A stretch of DNA of 64,000 bases from Streptomyces europaeiscabiei (lineage in GTDB: Bacteria > Actinomycetota > Actinomycetes > Streptomycetales > Streptomycetaceae), in NCBI RefSeq assembly GCF_036346855.1, contig NZ_CP107841.1, forward strand, positions 2,291,001-2,355,000, in the 5' to 3' direction. The position numbers and the translations under genes were made by a program. Below are positions 28,069 to 35,888 of the stretch, piece by piece. Position 1 is the stretch's first letter; every line of letters starts with the position of its first letter. The notes beneath the pieces were generated by a model. That model ran no database searches, was not told where the DNA came from, and saw nothing but the letters and a program-made list of their open reading frames with translations.

Positions 28069-28746
28069 CAGGGCCTGTTCCTCGTCCAGTAGGCCCTGGA
28101 GCCGCTCCACATCCGCCGCGACCCGCTCCTGGTCGACGTCGGCCTTGCCGCGCTCGTGGGCAGCCTTCGCCGCGACGAGGTCCGGGAGATACGCGGGGGC
28201 CTCCTCGACCTCCGGCAGCAACGTGGGCAGATGGGCCTGCACCTTGCCGCTGCGCATGAGGTGGACGCCGGTGAGCAGCACCCGGAACGTGTAGAGGAGC
28301 GGCTTGAGTTCGCCGGTCTTCTCGAAGAGCCGCCACTGGGTGACGGCGAACCCCCGGTAGTGGTGGGCGTGGTGACGGGTGAGGACCCCGGGGGCGAGCG
28401 AGATCAGTTCGCGGTGCGCCTCGGTCGTGTGCACGACGAGCGGGGAGAGCAACTGCTCCAGCACATAGCCGTTGCGGCGCAGCATCAGCCGGGCGAACTT
28501 GCGCAGGTCGTGCGTGACGAGATCCATCTCGACGCCGTCCCGGTCCCACATCTTCGACCGGGTCTCCTCCGGCTCGCGCAACCCGACCAGTTCGGCCGTG
28601 GGCAGCAGATGCACACCGCGCAGGTCGACGTCCGAGTCGCGCGAGGGGAAGCCGTACAGGTGGGCTCCGGAGACGGTGGCGAACAGCAGGGGGTCGGGCT
28701 GTTCCGCGACCACGGGGGCCAGGTCGATGTCGAGGGCGTCGGTCAT
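27985..28746 (-). CDS. Predicted nucleotidyltransferase (COG3541-like), copy 2
   Basis: This 253-aa relative of the convergent protein has the core SGAHLYGFPSRDSDVDLRG with the same DSDxD metal site. Arginine-rich helices and DLRKFARLMLRRNGYVLEQL follow. It lies 3 bp after the ADP-ribosylglycohydrolase stop, so it is the third gene of the nrtR operon. With copy 1 it brackets the same intergenic point. A role in modifying an RNA or protein acceptor with a nucleotide is inference from the fold; the linkage to NAD genes suggests repair or ADP-ribose metabolism. Confidence 0.82.
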   Translation of the reverse strand: MTDALDIDLAPVVAEQPDPLLFATVSGAHLYGFPSRDSDVDLRGVHLLPTAELVGLREPEETRSKMWDRDGVEMDLVTHDLRKFARLMLRRNGYVLEQLLSPLVVHTTEAHRELISLAPGVLTRHHAHHYRGFAVTQWRLFEKTGELKPLLYTFRVLLTGVHLMRSGKVQAHLPTLLPEVEEAPAYLPDLVAAKAAHERGKADVDQERVAADVERLQGLLDEEQALSALPENPAAYDALHDFVVRVRLDGPKV

Positions 28747-28749
28747 CCC

Positions 28750-29772
28750 TCAAGCGTCCCAGAGGGCTCCCAGCGAGACGAGGTCGCCCTGGTACTCGAT
28801 CCGGTCCGCCCACTCGGACGGCCAGGCGTCCGGCCCGTGGTAGGCGCCCGCGAAGGCCCCGGTGAGGCAGGCGATGGAGTCCGAGTCGCCCGAGGTGCAG
28901 GCGGCGCGGCGCAGCGCGGTGACGGGCTCGTCGACGAAGAGCAGGAAGCACAGCAGCCCGGTGGCGAGGGCCTCCTCGGCGATCCAGCCCTCTCCGGTGG
29001 CCAGGCAGGGGTCCGTCTCGGGCGACGGGAGCCGCAGGGCGTCCCGGACCCGGTCCAGGGCCTGAAGGCACTCGTCCCAGCCCCGGGAGATGTAGTGCTC
29101 GGGCGAGGGGTCCTGGCTGTAGGTCCACAGGTCGCCGAGCCAGCGCGCGTGGTAGCGGGCGCGGTTCTCGTACGCGTAGGAGCGCAGCAGGCCGACCAGG
29201 CCCATCGGTTCGGTGCCCTGGGCGAGCAGCCGTATCGCGTGGGCGGTGAGGTCGGAGGCGGCGAGGGCGGTGGGGTGGCCGTGGGTGAGGGCGGCCTGCA
29301 ACTGGGCTGCTCCAGCGCGCTGTTCGTCGCTGAGCGGGCCGATCAGACCGAGCGGCGCGACCCGCATGTTGGCGCCGCAGCCCTTGGAGCCGATCTGGCT
29401 GGCGAACTGCCAGGGGTGGCGCTCGACCGCGAGGAGGTCGCAGGCGACCAGGCAGGTGCGGCCGGGGGCGCGGTTGTTCTCCGGCGAGCGGGACCAGTCC
29501 ACGAACTCCTTGCGGACGGACCTCTCCAGCGCCTCGGCGCCGAGCGACCCGCGGTCCATGGCCGCCCGCAGCCCGTGCGCCAGCGCCAGCGTCATCTGCG
29601 TGTCGTCGGTGACGATCGCGGGCCTCGGCAGCTCCATCTTCCGCCAGGGGCCGCACTTGGCGAGGATCGACGGGATGTCGTTGAACTCCGTCGGGAAGCC
29701 GAGGGCGTCTCCGAGGGCGAGTCCGATCAGGGATCCGGTGGCGGAGCGCTTCGTACGCAGCGTCATGGTCAT
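28750..29772 (-). CDS. ADP-ribosylglycohydrolase family protein (DraG-like)
   Basis: This 340-aa all-alpha dinuclear-metal hydrolase would remove ADP-ribose from proteins or small molecules. LGDALGFPTEF near the start, TDDTQMTLALA (TDDT metal ligands) and CTSGDSDSIACLTGAF (GDSDS) are the defining motifs. The start overlaps the stop of the nrtR gene (TGATG), and the nucleotidyltransferase follows after 3 bp, giving a tight three-gene unit. NrtR regulators have been linked to ADP-ribose metabolism elsewhere, so autoregulated control by NAD metabolites is likely. Confidence 0.92.
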   Translation of the reverse strand: MTMTLRTKRSATGSLIGLALGDALGFPTEFNDIPSILAKCGPWRKMELPRPAIVTDDTQMTLALAHGLRAAMDRGSLGAEALERSVRKEFVDWSRSPENNRAPGRTCLVACDLLAVERHPWQFASQIGSKGCGANMRVAPLGLIGPLSDEQRAGAAQLQAALTHGHPTALAASDLTAHAIRLLAQGTEPMGLVGLLRSYAYENRARYHARWLGDLWTYSQDPSPEHYISRGWDECLQALDRVRDALRLPSPETDPCLATGEGWIAEEALATGLLCFLLFVDEPVTALRRAACTSGDSDSIACLTGAFAGAYHGPDAWPSEWADRIEYQGDLVSLGALWDA

Positions 29773-30524
29773 CAGGGCCGTCCTTCCGTGGTGGGTCGCA
29801 GCAGGGGCGGGTGCAGGGCGGTGGCCCCACCCGCGCGGTACAGCGCGGCGGGCTTGCCGCGACCGCCGGTCAGGCGGGCGGCGCCGGGCACCTGTTCGAC
29901 GAAGCCCGGCGTGGCCAGCACCTTGCGCCGGAAGTTGGGCCGGTCGAGCGGAGTGCCCCACACGGTCTCGTAGACCTGCTGCAGCTCGCCGAGCGTGAAC
30001 TCGGGCGGACAGAAGGAGGTGGCGAGACAGGTGTACTCGAGCTTGGCGCCGACGCGTTCGTGGGCGTCGGCGAGGATGCGGTCGTGGTCGAAGGCGAGCG
30101 GACCGATTGCGTTGAACCGCAGCCACTGGGCCTGTGCCGCGTCACCACCGCCGTGCGGGGCGGGCAGGTCCGGGAACAGTGCGGCGAACGCGACGGTGAC
30201 GACCCGCATCCGCGGGTCCCTCCCCGGCTCGCTGTAGGTCCGCAGCTGCTCCAGATGGAGCCCGGGGACGTCCGTGACCCCGGTCTCCTCCGCGAGTTCG
30301 CGCCAGGCGGCCTCCTCCGCGGACTCGTCCGGCAGCACGAACCCGCCGGGCAGTGCCCAGCGACCCGCGTACGGCTCCTGCCCGCGCTCGACGAGCAGCA
30401 CCTGGAGGGTGCCCACGCGGACGGTGAAGACGGCCAGGTCGACGGTGACGGCGAAGGGTTCGAAGGCGTACTTGTCGTAGCCCTCCGGTGCGGTGCCGTT
30501 CGACGCCCCGACAGGTGCGGTCAT
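29772..30524 (-). CDS. nrtR: NrtR-type NUDIX/wHTH transcriptional regulator
   Basis: This 250-aa regulator of NAD metabolism combines an ADP-ribose-sensing NUDIX domain with a winged helix. The Nudix region reads GGFVLPDESAEEAAWRELAE. The C-terminal wHTH has FTLGELQQVYETVWG and LDRPNFRRKVLATPGFV, which is diagnostic for the NrtR family. ATG 30524 is preceded by G-rich sequence; GTG 30530 is an alternative. Two overlapping palindromes 29 bp upstream are the probable operator. It heads the operon nrtR-glycohydrolase-nucleotidyltransferase. Whether the Nudix core is catalytically dead cannot be told by eye. Confidence 0.9.
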   Translation of the reverse strand: MTAPVGASNGTAPEGYDKYAFEPFAVTVDLAVFTVRVGTLQVLLVERGQEPYAGRWALPGGFVLPDESAEEAAWRELAEETGVTDVPGLHLEQLRTYSEPGRDPRMRVVTVAFAALFPDLPAPHGGGDAAQAQWLRFNAIGPLAFDHDRILADAHERVGAKLEYTCLATSFCPPEFTLGELQQVYETVWGTPLDRPNFRRKVLATPGFVEQVPGAARLTGGRGKPAALYRAGGATALHPPLLRPTTEGRP

Positions 30525-30552
30525 GTCCACCCGCCCCCTTTATGGTCACCAC

Positions 30553-30574
30553 GACTAATAGTCATACCGACTAT
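30553..30574. promoter_or_regulatory. Candidate NrtR operator (two overlapping palindromes)
   Basis: GACTA-A-TAGTC at 30553-30563 and ATAGTC-ATACC-GACTAT at 30558-30574 are perfect inverted repeats sharing TAGTC. The 22 bp lie directly upstream of nrtR. Actinobacterial NrtR sites use TAGTC/GACTA-type half sites, as I recall, so autoregulation is the natural reading. Confidence 0.7.
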
Positions 30575-30646
30575 AAAGGGGTGGGAGGCGGCGCACAACC
30601 CTTTTACGGGGAAAGGGAAGCCAAGAGCAGTGCCGGGAACGGCAAA

Positions 30647-30680
30647 GGGCCGGCCCCGGAGGTAAACCCGGGACCGGCCC
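30647..30680 (-). terminator. Terminator of the parA-scpAB-rluB run
   Basis: GGGCCGG/CCCGG pairs with CCGGG/CCGGCCC across a short loop, with one mismatch. It begins 25 bp past the rluB stop. Confidence 0.75.
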
Positions 30681-30704
30681 ACTGCTCGAACGTGACGCGG
30701 GACC

Positions 30705-31826
30705 CTAGAGGTCGACCTCCTGCATCAGCATCCCGACCTCGGTGTTCGACAGCCGGCGCAGCCAGCCCGACTTCTGGTCGCCGAGGGTGATCGGCCCGAA
30801 CGCGACGCGCACCAGCTTGTCGACCGGGAAGCCGGCCTCCGCCAGCATCCGGCGCACGATGTGCTTGCGCCCCTCGTGCAGCGTGACCTCGACGAGGTAG
30901 TTCTTGCCGGTCTGCTGCACGACCCGGAAGTGGTCCGCGCGCGCGTACCCGTCCTCCAGCTGGATGCCGTCCTTGAGCTGCTTGCCCAGGTCGCGCGGGA
31001 TCGGGCCCACGATGTGCGCGAGGTAGACCTTCTTCACGCCGTACTTGGGGTGGGTCAGCCGGTGCGCCAGTTCACCGTGGTTGGTGAGCAGGATGACGCC
31101 CTCGGTCTCGGTGTCGAGCCGTCCGACGTGGAAGAGCCGCGTCTCGCGGTTGGTCACGTAGTCGCCGAGGCACTGACGGCCCTCGTTGTCCTCCATCGTC
31201 GACACGACGCCGGCCGGCTTGTTCAGCGAGAAGAACTGGTACGACTGCGTCGCGACGGTCAGCCCGTCGACCTTGACCTCGTCGTTCTCGGGGTCGACGC
31301 GCTTGCCCTGCTCCAGGACGATCTCGCCGTTGACCTCGACCCGGGCCTGCTCGATCAGCTCCTCGCAGGAGCGCCGGGAACCGTAGCCCGCGCGCGCGAG
31401 GATCTTCTGCAGACGCTCGCCCTCCTGCTCGGCGCCCGGGAAGGTCTTGGGCGGCTTGACGTCCTTCTTGCCCGCGTACCGCTCGCGGTTGCGCTCCTCG
31501 GCCCGCGCGTCGTACTCGCGGGAGGTCGCCGGGGCCCAACGGCCGCGCCCACTGCTCGGGGACTGCTTGGGGCCGCCCTTGGCACCACCGCGGGCCGCGG
31601 TGCCCCGCCCGGACTTCGGTCCTTCGTGGGTGGCGCCGGGGCCCACGTCGTAGCGGCGCTCCTCGGGACGGGGCTTGCCCTCGCGCTTCGGCCTGTCGTC
31701 GCGCCCTCCCCCGCCCTTCGGCTGGGAGCCGCTTCCACCGGACCCGCGGGGCTTACCGCCCCCACCGCTCCCCCGGGGGTTGCCGCGCCCGTTGTTCCTG
31801 CCACTGCCGCTGCCACTGCTTCGCAT
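30705..31826 (-). CDS. rluB: 23S rRNA pseudouridine synthase (RluB/RsuA family) with long basic N-terminal extension
   Basis: It isomerises uridine to pseudouridine in large-subunit rRNA. It has 373 aa. The first 120 residues are a disordered Gly/Arg/Lys/Ser-rich extension (e.g. GNPRGSGGGGKPRG) that may bind RNA. Then come the S4 domain (RLQKILARAGYGSRRSCEEL) and the catalytic domain with HVGRLDTETEGVILLTNHG, in which the aspartate is the catalytic residue. LHEGRKHIVRRML is a conserved late motif. ATG 31826 overlaps the scpB stop (TGATG). Confidence 0.93.
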   Translation of the reverse strand: MRSSGSGSGRNNGRGNPRGSGGGGKPRGSGGSGSQPKGGGGRDDRPKREGKPRPEERRYDVGPGATHEGPKSGRGTAARGGAKGGPKQSPSSGRGRWAPATSREYDARAEERNRERYAGKKDVKPPKTFPGAEQEGERLQKILARAGYGSRRSCEELIEQARVEVNGEIVLEQGKRVDPENDEVKVDGLTVATQSYQFFSLNKPAGVVSTMEDNEGRQCLGDYVTNRETRLFHVGRLDTETEGVILLTNHGELAHRLTHPKYGVKKVYLAHIVGPIPRDLGKQLKDGIQLEDGYARADHFRVVQQTGKNYLVEVTLHEGRKHIVRRMLAEAGFPVDKLVRVAFGPITLGDQKSGWLRRLSNTEVGMLMQEVDL

Positions 31827-32482
31827 CAAAGTTCCGTCGTCGTCGTGTCGTCTGCATCTGCATCCGGTGCATCCGGATCGAACGACGGGACCCCTTCCAG
31901 CGTCTCCGCCTCGATCGCCTCCGCCTCCGGGAGGAAGGGCGCGAGCTCCGGGAGCTCGTCCAGGCCGCGCAGGCCCATCCGCTCCAGGAAGTAGTTCGTC
32001 GTCCTGTACAGGATCGCACCTGTTTCGGGTTCCGCGCCCGCCTCCTCGACGAGACCGCGTTGAAGGAGGGTGCGCATGACCCCGTCACAGTTGACTCCCC
32101 GCACGGCGGAGACCCTGCTCCGGCTCACCGGCTGCCGGTACGCGACCACGGCCAGCGTCTCCAGCGCGGCCTGGGTCAGCCGGGCCTGCTGCCCGTCCAG
32201 CACGAACCGCTCGACGGCGGCGGCGTACTCGGGCCGGGTGTAATAACGCCACCCGCCGGCGATCAGCCGCAGCTCGAAGCCGCGGCCCTGCACGGCGTAC
32301 TCGTCGGCCAGTTCCCTGAGCGCCCTGGCGATCTGGCGCCTGGGCCGCTCCAGGATCTTCGACAGGTGCTCCTCCGTCGCGGGCTCGTCCACGACCATGA
32401 GGACGGCCTCCAGGGCGGGCTTGAGATCGAGGTCGGCGACGGTACGCGAACCTGCGGGCACCCCGGTTCTCTCCTCGCTCAC
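31826..32482 (-). CDS. scpB: Segregation and condensation protein B
   Basis: This is the kleisin-associated winged-helix subunit of the SMC-ScpAB complex that compacts and separates chromosomes. It has 218 aa. Two wHTH domains are visible (ALEAVLMVVDEPATEEHLSK, then TQAALETLAVVAYRQPVSRS with VRGVNCDGVMRTLLQRGLV). GTG 32482 has a GGAGGAG ribosome site and overlaps the scpA stop (GTGA). The acidic Asp/Thr C-terminus is variable. Confidence 0.95.
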   Translation of the reverse strand: MSEERTGVPAGSRTVADLDLKPALEAVLMVVDEPATEEHLSKILERPRRQIARALRELADEYAVQGRGFELRLIAGGWRYYTRPEYAAAVERFVLDGQQARLTQAALETLAVVAYRQPVSRSRVSAVRGVNCDGVMRTLLQRGLVEEAGAEPETGAILYRTTNYFLERMGLRGLDELPELAPFLPEAEAIEAETLEGVPSFDPDAPDADADDTTTTEL

Positions 32483-33738
32483 GCCTTCTCCTCCTCGGGC
32501 GACTCGGGCGACTCTGGCGGCTCGGGCGGCCGGTCGAACTCGTCCGTGACCACGGGCTCCGCGCCCCCGGCCCCACCGGTCCACCGCACGACGAGATCCC
32601 CGAGCGCGGTCTCCTGGTCGAGGGCCACGGCCTTCTCCCGGTAGAGCTCCAGCAGGGCGAGGAAACGGGCGACCACCGTGAGGGTGTCGTCGGTGTCCGC
32701 GACGAGCACCTGGAAGGACGCCTCCCCCAGCTCCCGCAGCCGCGCGACGACGATCCCGGCCTGTTCCTGCACGCTGACCAGCGGCGCGTGGATGTGATCG
32801 ACGTACACCTGCGGCTTCGGCTTCGGCTGCATCGCCTTCACGGCCAGCCTGGCGAATCCTTCCGCCCCGATGCTGATGACCACCTCGGGCAGCAGTTGCG
32901 CGTGCTGCGGCTCCAGCCCGACCGTCCGCGGGTACCGTCGCGCCTCCTCGTCCAGCCGCCGGTTGAAGATATCCGCGATCTGTTTGTACGCGCGGTACTG
33001 CAGCAGCCGGGCGAAGAGCAGGTCCCTCGCTTCGAGGAGCGCCAGGTCGGCTTCGTCCTCGACCTCGGCGGCGGGCAGCAGCCTGGCCGCCTTCAGATCC
33101 AGCAGCGTCGCCGCGACCACCAGGAACTCGGTCGTCTCGTCCAGGTCCCAGTCCGGCCCCATCGCCCGGATGTGCACCATGAACTCATCGGTGACCTTGG
33201 AGAGCGCAACCTCGGTGACGTCCAGCTTGTGCTTCGAGATCAGCTGGAGGAGGAGGTCGAAGGGCCCCTCGAAGTTGGCGAGCCGAACCTTGAAGACCCC
33301 GTCGTCGGATTCTCCGGCCTGGTCGGCCACCCCATCCGGCACAGCGCCGGCTTCGGCTTCGGCTTCGGCTTCGGCTTCGGCTTCGGCTTCGGCTTCGGCT
33401 TCGGCTTCGGCTTCGGCTTCGGCTTCGGCTTCGGCTTCGGCTTCGGCTTCGGCTTCGGCTTCGGCTTCGGCTTCGGCTTCGGCTTCGGCTTCGGCTTCGG
33501 CTTCGGCAGGAACGACGGCGGGCGGTTCCTCGTCACCGCCGCCGGCGTTGTGGGCAGGCGTTCCGCGGGGCGGACCGGGTGGGCACAACGCCCCACCGGC
33601 CTCGGCCGAAGAGCGCTCCTGAGCCGAAGACCCGCCCGTATCCGGCTCAGCCGGCGGAGCCAGTGGCCCCCTCCCCAGCGCACGCCGACGACCGCCCGAA
33701 CCGCCGGAGGCCGCCGCAGAGGAGTCATACGAGGTCAT
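32479..33738 (-). CDS. scpA: Segregation and condensation protein A with a 26-fold Glu-Ala repeat
   Basis: This is the kleisin subunit of SMC-ScpAB, linking the SMC heads. It has 419 aa against 250-300 usual. The extra length is a roughly 130-residue N-terminal region holding 26 tandem EA dipeptides, probably a helix or charged tether. The ScpA core starts VRLANFEGPFDLLLQLISKHKLDVTE and ends with FLALLELYREKAVALDQE. The DNA repeat is hexameric, so length changes keep the frame. It lies 18 bp after the ribbon-helix-helix gene. ATG 33738 has GGGGG two bases upstream, which is weak; a start after the repeat is conceivable. Confidence 0.92.
   Translation of the reverse strand: MTSYDSSAAASGGSGGRRRALGRGPLAPPAEPDTGGSSAQERSSAEAGGALCPPGPPRGTPAHNAGGGDEEPPAVVPAEAEAEAEAEAEAEAEAEAEAEAEAEAEAEAEAEAEAEAEAEAEAEAEAEAEAGAVPDGVADQAGESDDGVFKVRLANFEGPFDLLLQLISKHKLDVTEVALSKVTDEFMVHIRAMGPDWDLDETTEFLVVAATLLDLKAARLLPAAEVEDEADLALLEARDLLFARLLQYRAYKQIADIFNRRLDEEARRYPRTVGLEPQHAQLLPEVVISIGAEGFARLAVKAMQPKPKPQVYVDHIHAPLVSVQEQAGIVVARLRELGEASFQVLVADTDDTLTVVARFLALLELYREKAVALDQETALGDLVVRWTGGAGGAEPVVTDEFDRPPEPPESPESPEEEKA
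33349..33504. repeat. Hexanucleotide repeat GGCTTC x26 within scpA
   Basis: Twenty-six perfect copies (156 bp) encode (Glu-Ala)26 in scpA on the minus strand. Perfect identity over this length implies recent expansion and ongoing slippage potential. Confidence 0.97.
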
Positions 33739-33756
33739 AACCCCCGCAGGCTACCT

Positions 33757-34341
33757 CTACCGCCCCCGAAGCCGTCGTACGAGGATGCTCGCGTCCCCTC
33801 GGGACTCCAGATCCGCCAGCACCACGGCGACGGCCTCCCGCACGATGCGTCCGCGGTCGACGGCCAGCCCGTGCTCCCCGCGCAGCACCAGCCGCGCGTG
33901 TTCGAGATCCATGAGCTCCTCGGCGGAGACGTACACCGTGATCTTCTCGTCGTGCCGCTCCCGCCCACTGGGGCGGCGCCCGGAGCCCCGCCCCCGCTTG
34001 CGGGGCGCGGCGGTGGCAGAACCTTCCTGCGGTTGCGGCTGCGGCTGACGTCCGGCCGCGGCGGCCCGCTCGGCCCCCGCGGCGGCGGACCGGCTGCGCG
34101 GCTGGTCACCGTCGGACTCGGCATCGGCGGCCACATGCTCGGACCCCTCGCCGTCACCGCCCCGCACGGGCACGGAAGGCGGTGCGTCCTCAGCGCCGAC
34201 GACCCCGTCGCTGTCCCCGGCGGGAGCGGGCACACGGGCTTCTCCGCCTGGCCCCCGCCGGGGAGCGGACGGCTGCAGCGCCATTCCCCCTGTCGTACGG
34301 AAGAGTTCGTCGGCCCCCGGCAGACTCACTCGGCGTGACAC
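33757..34341 (-). CDS. Unknown protein with C-terminal ribbon-helix-helix-like segment
   Basis: This 194-aa protein has a disordered Ala/Gly/Pro/Gln-rich N-terminal two thirds. It ends in a short basic domain: KITVYVSAEELMDLEHAR, a helix, then GRIVREAVAVVLADLES. The single strand followed by two helices fits a ribbon-helix-helix DNA-binding fold. It overlaps the 3' end of the parA-like gene by 16 bp and precedes scpA by 18 bp. Conserved placement between parA and scpA suggests a DNA-binding partner for the ParA-like ATPase. That is inference. Confidence 0.7.
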   Translation of the reverse strand: MSRRVSLPGADELFRTTGGMALQPSAPRRGPGGEARVPAPAGDSDGVVGAEDAPPSVPVRGGDGEGSEHVAADAESDGDQPRSRSAAAGAERAAAAGRQPQPQPQEGSATAAPRKRGRGSGRRPSGRERHDEKITVYVSAEELMDLEHARLVLRGEHGLAVDRGRIVREAVAVVLADLESRGDASILVRRLRGR

Positions 34342-35495
34342 CGGGCGAGCACCTCCCTGGCGAGCTGACGGTAGGCGGCGGCACCGACGGAGTTGGAGGC
34401 GTACGTGGTGATCGGCTCACCGGCGACCGTGGTCTCCGGGAAGCGGACCGTGCGCCCGATGACCGTGTGGTAGACGTGCTCGTCGAACGCCTCGACGACA
34501 CGCGCGAGGACCTCACGGCTGTGCACGGTGCGCGAGTCGTACATCGTGGCGAGGATGCCGTCGAGCTCCAGGTCGGGGTTGAGCCGCTCCTGGACCTTCT
34601 CGATGGTCTCCGTCAGCAGTGCGACACCGCGCAGGGCGAAGAACTCGCACTCCAGTGGCACTATCACCTTGTGTGCGGCCGTCAGGGCGTTCACGGTGAG
34701 CAGGCCGAGCGAGGGCTGACAGTCGATCACGATGTAGTCGTAGTCGGCCAGCAGCGGCTTGAGCGCCCGCTGCAGCGTGGACTCGCGCGCGACCTCGGAG
34801 ACCAGCTGGACCTCTGCCGCCGACAGGTCGATGTTGCTCGGCAGCAGGTCCATGTTGGGGACCGCGGTCTTCAGCAGGACCTCGTCGGCTGACATGCCCC
34901 GCTCCATGAGCAGGTTGTAGACCGTGAGGTCGAGCTCCATCGGGTTCACCCCGAGGCCGACCGAGAGAGCACCCTGCGGGTCGAAGTCGACGAGCAGGAC
35001 CCGGCGGCCGTACTCCGCGAGCGCGGCACCCAGGTTGATGGTCGACGTCGTCTTGCCGACGCCACCCTTCTGGTTGCACATCGCGATGATCTTCGCGGGG
35101 CCGTGGTCGGTCAGCGGGCCCGGGATCGGGAAGTACGGCAGCGGGCGACCGGTCGGACCGATGCGCTCGCGGCGCTGGCGGGCCGCGTCGGGCGCGAGCG
35201 TGGCCGCGTACTCCGGATCGGGTTCGTACTCGGCGTCGGGGTCGTAGAAGTGCCCGTCGGGCAGCTCGTCGTAGTCGGCGAAGTGGTTGTGGACCCCGCC
35301 ACTTCCGTCGCCGGCCATGGCGTTCACGTGTAGGCCATCCATGCTCTGGAGTGCTGTCGGAGTTGCCTGCGGGCTCTGGTGGGCCGCGAAGGTGCGGACA
35401 GCGACCGAGCCGACAGCCGCGAACCCTGTGGGGCCCGAGACCGGCGCAGACATTCCTGGTTGACCACCCCCGGGAGTAAATGTCGACTCATTCAC
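34326..35495 (-). CDS. ParA-family ATPase, chromosome partitioning/sporulation type
   Basis: This 389-aa deviant-Walker ATPase has an N-terminal roughly 130-residue variable region. The Walker A is KGGVGKTT, followed by LVDFDPQGALSVGLG and VIDCQPSLGLLTVNAL (switch motifs), all canonical. It should bind DNA non-specifically as an ATP dimer. There is no ParB gene beside it, so it is not the oriC parAB pair but the second, scp-linked type common in actinobacteria. A perfect GGAGG sits 11 bases before the GTG start. It is the first gene of the run parA-RHH-scpA-scpB-rluB. Confidence 0.92.
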   Translation of the reverse strand: MNESTFTPGGGQPGMSAPVSGPTGFAAVGSVAVRTFAAHQSPQATPTALQSMDGLHVNAMAGDGSGGVHNHFADYDELPDGHFYDPDAEYEPDPEYAATLAPDAARQRRERIGPTGRPLPYFPIPGPLTDHGPAKIIAMCNQKGGVGKTTSTINLGAALAEYGRRVLLVDFDPQGALSVGLGVNPMELDLTVYNLLMERGMSADEVLLKTAVPNMDLLPSNIDLSAAEVQLVSEVARESTLQRALKPLLADYDYIVIDCQPSLGLLTVNALTAAHKVIVPLECEFFALRGVALLTETIEKVQERLNPDLELDGILATMYDSRTVHSREVLARVVEAFDEHVYHTVIGRTVRFPETTVAGEPITTYASNSVGAAAYRQLAREVLARCHAE

Positions 35496-35888
35496 AAGTC
35501 GTCTTACCTCCTTGGTGACCAGGAAACTTCTAGATAGGTCAGCGTGGCACCATGCCGACAGCTGGCGACTCTATGGCGTGTCGGCGGTTCGCAGCAACAC
35601 AATCCGCCGGACCCGGCCCGATGTGTCGGCAATGAAACATGCGGCTGTCAAGGGCGTAGGGCCGTCGCACGGCAGGTTTCACCGGTGCGCGAAACATCCG
35701 AACGGTTACGTTCGACGCGAGTTGCGCGAGTGTCGCAAAGTGACCATACACACATCCGGCCGGACCTTGTCGGGCAAGATCCGGCCGGGACGGTGCTGTT
35801 GACGACCTGTGTTGACGTATCGCCTTTTACCGAAAGGTGACTTGAAGCAGCCGGTCGGCGGCCGGTCTGCGGCTTTTCCGACGGCGGG
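35496..35888. other. Intergenic region between ald and the parA operon
   Basis: These 393 bp hold no gene that I can support. They contain the parA-operon promoter and ribosome site (AAGGAGGT at 35506-35513) and the ald terminator candidate. A GTTTC/GAAAC pair at 35676-35695 is an imperfect inverted repeat and not a parS site. Confidence 0.5.
35847..35870 (-). terminator. Hairpin downstream of ald
   Basis: GCAGCCGG pairs with CCGG(T)CTGC with one bulge, 20-40 bp beyond the ald stop. Confidence 0.45.

Noticed and set aside
32788..34338. Plus-strand frame with FGFGFG repeat opposite scpA
   Set aside because: An artefact of the GGCTTC array. The minus-strand ScpA frame has the kleisin motifs.
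35676..35695. GTTTC...GAAAC pair as a parS site near parA
   Set aside because: The Streptomyces parS is GTTTCACGTGAAAC. Here only five bases of each arm match and the centre is different and longer.
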